Shown here piece after piece: positions 7,901 through 12,093 of a DNA stretch of 12,093 nt. The position numbers and the translations under genes are program-made. Within the stretch, counting starts at the first letter, position 1; every line of letters starts with the position of its first letter. Source of the DNA: Auxenochlorella pyrenoidosa (lineage: Eukaryota > Chlorophyta > Trebouxiophyceae > Chlorellales > Chlorellaceae); the NCBI GenBank assembly GCA_001430745.1, contig KQ482007.1, positions 316,448-328,540 on the forward strand. Reading direction: 5' to 3'. Under the pieces are notes generated by a model. That model was not told the origin of the DNA, ran no database searches, and saw only the letters and a program-made list of their open reading frames with translations.

Positions 7901-10900
7901 CGCTGCCAGACATAGGCAAGAAGTACCCTGCTCTTATCTGTTCCATTTACAATTAGCGCCATTGCCTGGCAGCTGCCCACTACATTGCTGTGTCTTGCCC
8001 TGTGCTGCACCGGCTGTATAGTGACAGCCCAGCCTTGGCCTGGCCCTGCCCTGCAGCCCGCATGGGGGTGCCCCCCTTGCGCCAGCCAGACGTGGCTGCT
8101 CAGTGCTTCAGCAACGCAGGTGAGCTGCGGCGGTGCCCGCTCCGACAGCAAGCCAGGCAGCCAATCCTTTTTCTGGCCTGCGAAGGCCTGCGGCACGGCG
8201 CCCGCTGTCCGCCGTTTCGGCGTCTACCTTGTGGACTAGGCCCAGGCGCTCAAGTGGCTGGAGACGTACACCAGACACCTGATGGCTCAGCATGGCAAGG
8301 AGGCGGGCCGAGCACAGAAAGCAAGCATGCACCTGTCCACTTGTGTTCCCTCCTGCCCGCCTGCCGTGCAGCCGCCCGGCGCCCGGGCGACCTGCGGCAG
8401 AGCATCCAGGCCATCCAGGCGGCGGCGCAGCAGCTGCGGGGCGCGCTGCACGGCCTGGTCATGCTGTTCCTGAAGAACCAGGTGGGGGGTGCCTGCTGGG
8501 TGGGGCTGGTACAAATTTGGGTTTTATATCATTGGTTGAAACCTAGAGAATATCATATCAAGGAAATTCGTGCGGCCTGGTCATGCTGTTCCTGAAGAAC
8601 CAGGTGGGGGCGGCCTGCTGGGTCGGGCTGGGCAAAAAGGGGATATCAAATCATCTGTGAAATTATAGACAAGATCACATTGGGAAACGTGCATGCCTCG
8701 CCCTTGCGCCTCCCTTTCAGGAGACACGGGACGCGATGCTGGCTGGGCTGGCCAACCCAGTGCCTGCTGATCATCTCGTGCCCCCTGCTGCCCTTGTGTC
8801 CATACAGCTTGTGTCTATACCTTGTATCTCTCTTTTTACGTTTTCCTACTCTATAGGAGACTCGAGAGGCGATGCTGGCCTGGCTGGCCGCGGCGCTCAA
8901 CTCCAACGGCGAGCGCATCAAGATGCGGCCGAACGCCGCCAAGGCCTGCACCGACGGCTTCGCCATCAACCTGGCGGGGGTGAGGCGCCCGCTAGGGCGG
9001 CGCCCCCACCCGCGGCACTGAGCAGAGTGGTCGTACTCTGCAGGCGTGGCGCAGCGCGGCGCCATGCGCAGTCTTGCCAGGCCCGCCTGGTCACGGCCCC
9101 TTTCTGAGTCCTGCTGCTGCGCCCTCGGGAGCGCCTGCAGCTGCTCGAGCCGTGGCACGCACCTCCAAGCCTGGCTCCGCGCGACGGCTTGACTGCGTCG
9201 CGCCCTCTTCCTCTAGGCACGCATATATATTCCCCCCCCCCCCCCTCTGCAGGTGCTGCTGAAGCTGTGCGAGCCGTTTGTGGACCCGCTCAGCGGCAAG
9301 GCCTGGGGCAAGCTGGACGTGCGGTGAGGAGGCTGGAGCCGACAGGCTGCTCTGTGGGGGCAGCGGCAATGGCAGCAGCAGTGGCGGCGGCAACGGCAGC
9401 AGCAGCGCAGCTGAGCAACCCTCTGCCGGGGCCGACCAGCCTGGTCATCCCCCACAGTGATGTTGCTCTGTGCTGACAGCCTCTTCCGCCCGGCACTGCC
9501 TGCGCGGGCAGGCACGCGTGTGCCCCCCCGGCCCGGCTGCCCAGCCTGGCTCGCCCTACCACCGCTGCCTGTGCCGGCGCTCGTGCGCATGCGCGCTTTG
9601 TCCTGCCCCCCCACCCCCTCACCCCACCCCCTCACCCCCACCTCCCCGTGCCCCTGCAGCTACACGTGCGACCCCTCTGCCAGGCTGCACCACGGGCCCG
9701 ATGACACACGGCTGCATGCCGCGAGCGAGGAGACGGCGGCGTGGTTTTCCTCAGTCGGACCGCCGCCAGACGGTGCGTGTGTGCGGTGTTGGTGTTGGTT
9801 GTGGCATGTGTGGGGGAGGCCTCCGGCAGACGGTGCGCCGGGGCGGTGCGGGCTGCGACCTGGGCGGCGGGCTCGCCTGTGTGCCGTGTGCGGGAGACAA
9901 GGCTGCAGCGCAGCCGGTCACCCCGGGCTGCCGCACAGCGGCCAGAGCAGGGTGCAAGCTGACAGGCCAACTCTGCCAATTAATTCTGCTGCCAACCCTG
10001 ATCAGAGCTCTGCGACGTATCCTTCTCCATGCATGCGGTGCATACCCCCCACCCCCCACCCCACCCCAGCCCACCCTCACCCCCCACTTCCCTGGAGGCA
10101 CAGGCCGGTACCACTTCATCTGCGAGAGCTTCTTCATGGCGGCACGCGCGCTGCAGATGGGCGTGAAGAAGAGTGAGCCGGCCGGCCGGCGTGCCCCCTC
10201 GTCTCCCTCGCTGGTGCACGGGTTTAACTGTGGCTCGTGTGGCGCCCATGCCTCTGGTACTCATGGATTGGTAAATTGAGCGCTGCAGAGGGGCGTGGGG
10301 AAGGGCGCGCGCTCGCCTGGTCCTGCGCCTCCCTGGCGTGCCGCCCGGGTGGGCGGTCACAGCGCTCCCACAGCCCCGGGGCGACTGCGGAGCAACCGTG
10401 CGCCTCTGCGCTGCTGCCGAACCCGGAGTGTCTTGTTGACTCCTGCCGCCCTCCCTATGCCTCCCCCTGCCCACAGACTTTGAGAACTTTGATGGCCTGG
10501 CGCGCAGCTCGCACCACTACCAGCAGGACTTTGACGCGTGAGCCCCTGCCGCGTGCCCCAGCATGGCTTGAGCTGACCACAGTTTGGGCAATACTCAGCC
10601 TCAAACTTGCAGACGAATTCCTTCTCGCGTCGCGCCTTGCTTGCCCTGCATGCCCACTGTCGTGGCGCTGGCCGCAGCAGGCTCGCAGGGCTTGCTTCCT
10701 GCCAACACGCGCGCCCGCGGCCCCCCCCCCCCCCCCCCCCCTCGCAGCATGCCGCCGGCGCAACAGGCCTCGCTGGAGGGGCAGCGCATGAAGCTGGCGG
10801 CGACCTGGCTGCAGGCGGCAGTGTACTGCTACGACGCCACCCTGCAGGCGAGTCACCTGCATAGGCACATGTGCACACCTGCATGCTACCTCGTTGCACC

Positions 10901-12093
10901 TACTCCTTCGGCTGCTCTTCCCCCACGCTGCCAGCGCGCCCGCGCCTTGGCCTTTGAGCACAGTGCAGAGAAGCGGCTGCGGGTCACAACTGGGGCAAGC
11001 CTATGACCTTGCGCTGTTACTCTAGCTGCCTTGTGCTGTCCGCCACTGCCTGGCAGTGGCCCTTGTGCTGTTAGCTGCGTCATGCGCATGTACCACCCAC
11101 TGCATTCCTCGCTCTGCAGGACCAGTCGTTGCTGGCGGAGGCTCTTGCCTTCTACAGGCAAGACGCTGCTGGGTTGCATGAGCACGGCCGCAACCTTCTC
11201 AGCAGCGCAGCGGCATTGCCCCATGAGCGGACAACACCAGAGCATGTACTGGTTGCTGGTCCGCACTCTGCCTGCCGCACTGCGCTTGCGGCTGGTGCTC
11301 TGAGCCTGGCCGCGCTCCATGCCTGCCAAGAGTTGCTGCTGCTGCTGCCTGCCCCGGCTGCAGGCTGTCAGCTGCCTTCCAGCTGCGCTTGGCCTCGCCC
11401 ACCGCGGCCGCGGGTGGCCCGCCGTCGCTGCCACTGCCCGACCCCCCCACCAAGGAGATTTGTGTGCTTCCGGTGAGCGATGCCTGCTATGCAGCTGTGA
11501 TATTGCCTCCTTCGGCTACGCAAGCCCGGTCGTTGCTGCTGAGGCGCTGCTGTAGCCGCAGCTGCAACTCGCCGCCGAGCAGCAGCGGGATGCGACGTGG
11601 TTGATGGGGCACCACCATGCAGGAGTACTTGATGGAAGACCTGGGTGAGCCTCGCACTATGGAATGGTACAGGAACATGAGAAAGTATCGCACAAATCAA
11701 ACCAATACGATCCTATTCCCCCCTGCAGGAGTACTTCATGGAGGACCTGGGGGAGCTGCTGCTGTGGGTGGGGCGGGCCAGGTGCGCCGCCGGGCGGGCG
11801 CAGGGGGGCGCGGCAGAGGGTTTGCTCTGCGGTGGTGCAGAGGGTCTGGAGCCGAAGGCGCGGCTGCTTCGCCGCTCCCGTGCTCCCACGCTGGCGGGAA
11901 CGCTGGGCTGCACTGCTGTCAGTTGCTCCTGGCCCCGTGGCCCTGCCCACCCGCCCGCTGAAAGGGCCCATCTGGCAGAGACGCAAGCTAACACGAAGGG
12001 CGGAAGGCACGACCCGGCATGCGTCAATTCAGCCAGCATGCCCCCCACCCCCAACCACCCACCTTCCCACCCACCCGCACCCTGCCTTGCAAA
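4927..12093 (+). CDS. UFD2: Ubiquitin conjugation factor E4 (UFD2/UBE4 family), 19 exons, N-terminal half
   Basis: E4 factors extend ubiquitin chains on substrates already primed by E1/E2/E3 and work with the Cdc48/p97 segregase in the cytosol and nucleus. Exons: 4927-5055, 5360-5448, 5640-5707, 6091-6221, 6709-6934, 7214-7267, 7528-7616, 7846-7915, 8057-8119, 8372-8481, 8857-8979, 9253-9323, 9660-9772, 10104-10172, 10477-10537, 10748-10847, 11120-11157, 11364-11472, 11729-11781. All phases agree, giving 588 codons plus two bases. Family landmarks in order: STLRKVLGVCLDDS (residue ~12), VLCRDNAERALMARL, HYLIGVYGRA (~85), PPGFLEDF (~195), SILGPFFGVSALPD (~270), QPDVAAQCFSNA (~295), RRPGDL, LKNQ|ETREAML (343), LLKLCEPFVDP (~386), RYHFICESFFMAARAL (~446), DQSLLAEALAFYR (~523), EYFMEDLGELLLWVGRA (572-588). 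These track plant UFD2 in order and nearly in length. Roughly the last 400 residues, including the rest of the core and the C-terminal U-box, lie beyond 12093. Exon 5 has a Gly/Ser/Ala linker. The ATG at 4927 matches the family's short N-terminus. Confidence 0.94.
5769..5806 (+). repeat. 19-nt tandem repeat in UFD2 intron 3
   Basis: AGTGCCCTGCAGTGATGCC (5769-5787) is followed directly by a copy with one change (5788-5806). Each unit carries a CTGCAG that resembles an acceptor. No coding role is apparent. It shows that short local duplication is also active outside exon edges in this gene. Confidence 0.8.
6014..6117 (+). repeat. Acceptor plus exon-start echo, UFD2 exon 4
   Basis: The 32 nt spanning TGCAG and the first 27 bases of exon 4 occur twice, 6014-6045 and 6086-6117, with 31/32 identity and 72 nt apart. 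The second copy is the real exon start: it continues into the conserved sequence and gives the right phase. The first copy reaches an in-frame TAG eleven codons in. The 40 nt between the copies are strikingly AT-rich (TATAGTATACAGTAATATAA). Confidence 0.9.
6211..6339 (+). repeat. Donor echo at the end of UFD2 exon 4
   Basis: TGTTCCCGCAGGTGGG (6211-6226, the true exon 4 end and donor) recurs as TGTTCCTGCAGGTGGG at 6324-6339, a 15/16 match 113 nt downstream. The intervening sequence is AT-rich. Using the second donor would shift the frame and include stops, so the first is the working site. The repeat is short, so it is less certain than the other echoes. Confidence 0.6.
7617..7663 (+). repeat. 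G-rich tract at the start of UFD2 intron 7
   Basis: Immediately after the GTCAGT donor the transcript carries runs of GGTGG and long G stretches ending with nine consecutive G (about 7655-7663). This could form an RNA G-quadruplex next to the 5' splice site and affect splicing of the intron. The run itself is visible; the structure is inferred. Confidence 0.6.
7916..8056 (+). other. GC-AG intron 8 of UFD2
   Basis: Exon 8 ends ...GACATAG|GCAAGA and exon 9 starts after CCCTGCAG at 8057. Only this junction keeps the frame between the SILGPFFGVSALPD exon and the QPDVAAQCF exon. The nearest GT (GTACCC, a few bases on) gives the wrong phase. The intron is 141 nt. Confidence 0.8.
8451..8694 (+). 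repeat. Tandem ~122-nt duplication of exon 10 end and donor
   Basis: The last 31 bases of exon 10, its GTGGGG donor and the following intron bases (8451-8510) are repeated at 8573-8632 with about 4 mismatches in 60. Weaker similarity continues through the AT-rich remainder of each unit, so the whole may be two ~122-nt units. The first donor (8482) joins correctly to exon 11. Reading through to the second copy arrives out of frame and hits TGA. Confidence 0.88.
8721..8889 (+). repeat. Acceptor plus exon-start echo, UFD2 exon 11
   Basis: Bases 8721-8753, preceded by a good acceptor (CCCTTTCAG), match the true start of exon 11 (8857-8889) at 28 of 33 positions, 136 nt apart. They encode ETRDAMLAGLA against the family-consistent ETREAMLAWLA. 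The first copy drifts into non-family sequence and is out of frame with the rest of exon 11. The spacer is pyrimidine- and AT-richer than its surroundings. Confidence 0.82.
9232..9245 (+). repeat. Run of 14 C at the exon 12 acceptor
   Basis: The polypyrimidine tract before TCTGCAG (exon 12 begins at 9253) is a pure run of 14 C, preceded by ATATATAT. A homopolymer this long is a likely site of length error or polymorphism. Confidence 0.8.
9606..9654 (+). repeat. C-rich repeats before the exon 13 acceptor
   Basis: Imperfect repeats of ACCCCCTCACCCC fill the end of intron 12 up to CCCCTGCAG. The opposite DNA strand has many short G runs and could form a G-quadruplex. The tract probably serves as the polypyrimidine tract. 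A similar tract lies at about 10044-10085 in intron 13. Confidence 0.6.
9766..9837 (+). repeat. Possible donor echo at UFD2 exon 13, 60 nt apart
   Basis: CAGACGGTGCG occurs at the exon 13 donor (9767-9777) and again at 9827-9837. Because the spacing is 60 nt and no stop intervenes, the second donor would insert 20 codons and keep the frame. The repeat is only 11-12 nt and the spacer is GC-rich, so it may be coincidence rather than part of the echo series. Confidence 0.45.
10721..10741 (+). repeat. Run of 21 C at the exon 16 acceptor
   Basis: A pure C run of 21 lies directly before TCGCAG, the exon 16 acceptor (exon begins at 10748). It replaces the usual mixed polypyrimidine tract. Its exact length is unsafe in any sequencing method. 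Confidence 0.85.
10848..11119 (+). other. GC-AG intron 16 of UFD2
   Basis: Exon 16 ends ...ACCCTGCAG|GCGAGT and exon 17 begins after CTCTGCAG at 11120, giving AVYCYDATLQ|DQSLLAEALAFYR in phase 0, as the family requires. The nearest GT (GTCACC, four bases into the intron) breaks the frame. Confidence 0.8.
11158..11363 (+). other. GC-AG intron 17 of UFD2, following a 38-nt micro-exon
   Basis: Exon 17 (11120-11157, only 38 nt) ends TTCTACAG|GCAAGA, and exon 18 starts after GGCTGCAG at 11364, rebuilding an Arg codon (FYR|LSAAFQ) that aligns with the family's FYRLM. A GT alternative 15 bases on (GCTGG|GTTGCA) also keeps phase but has a weak donor and would insert five extra residues. This intron is the third GC-AG case in the gene. 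Confidence 0.75.
11618..11756 (+). repeat. Acceptor plus exon-start echo, UFD2 exon 19
   Basis: TGCAG and the first 28 bases of exon 19 (11724-11756) are preceded by a copy at 11618-11650, 30/33 identical and 106 nt away. The upstream copy encodes EYLMEDLG against EYFMEDLG and has acquired a GTGAGC where the real exon reads GGGAGC, so it could in principle act as a 22-nt micro-exon. That would break the frame. The spacer is AT-richer. Confidence 0.88.
11782..12093 (+). other. UFD2 intron 19 and sequence to the right edge; no further exon seen
   Basis: After the donor AG|GTGCGC at 11782 no stretch matches the next expected UFD2 segment. The DNA is G/C-rich with C-rich short repeats (CCACCC) near the end. 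The next exon probably lies beyond the window. The open frame continuing from exon 19 into this region does not resemble the family. Confidence 0.55.

Noticed and set aside
8240..8330. Coding-like segment in UFD2 intron 9 (ALKWLETYTRHLMAQHGKE)
   Set aside because: It follows an AG and reads like protein, but its phase does not fit exon 9, it has no clear donor, and the family needs no residues here. It could be an exon fossil; not supported enough to annotate.
10007..10040. Possible decayed echo of exon 14 start inside intron 13
   Set aside because: The resemblance (CTGCGA...CTTCTCCATG) needs several gaps and could be chance.
1..12093. tRNA, rRNA, CRISPR, viral or bacterial genes
   Set aside because: No cloverleaf, rRNA-like block, spaced direct-repeat array, or phage or bacterial operon organisation was seen on either strand.

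Overview
This looks like nuclear DNA of a green alga (Chlorophyta, most like the Chlorella/Micractinium-type trebouxiophytes). The DNA is GC-rich. Genes are broken into many short exons by 140-490 nt introns, with GTGAGC/GTGCGC-type donors and CTGCAG-type acceptors. A TGTAA poly(A)-like signal is present. The recognisable proteins are eukaryotic and plant-like. I see no bacterial operon, tRNA, rRNA, CRISPR array or intact mobile element. The species call is an inference from style, not from a marker gene.

Layout. (1) 1-314, minus strand: first coding exon of a small mitochondrial Tim10-like import chaperone; the gene runs off the left edge. (2) 315-930: no confident gene. (3) About 865-3496, minus strand: an mTERF-like helical-repeat gene (coding 3496-1502), predicted organellar. 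It has one GC-AG intron, an in-frame TAG in the middle of an otherwise open reading frame, and a long 3' region that ends near a TGTAA signal and holds an odd Cys-rich ORF. (4) 3497-4926: no intact recognised gene, but a decayed minus-strand copy of the mTERF gene's C-terminal end lies around 4258-4440. An unrecognised minus-strand ORF (4859-4446) diverges from the next gene. (5) 4927 to the right edge, plus strand: the N-terminal half (19 exons, about 588 codons, all phases consistent) of a UFD2/UBE4-type ubiquitin conjugation factor E4. Its C-terminal core and U-box lie outside the window.

The most interesting signal is in the UFD2 gene's splice junctions. At least five introns carry a second, slightly diverged copy of a neighbouring exon edge together with its splice site ('echo'). 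The copies are 16-60 nt long and sit 72-136 nt apart, usually separated by an AT-richer insert. In each of these five cases only one copy preserves the reading frame. Two of the inserts share an 18-nt motif (15/18 identical). In addition, 3 of 18 complete UFD2 introns, and the only mTERF intron, use GC-AG boundaries forced by reading frame and protein alignment. Together these suggest a locus where introns are being lengthened or remodelled by short local duplications, possibly by small non-autonomous insertions.

Functionally the three genes are unrelated housekeeping or organelle genes: mitochondrial protein import, organelle gene expression, and ubiquitin-chain elongation. The neighbourhood does not suggest a shared pathway.
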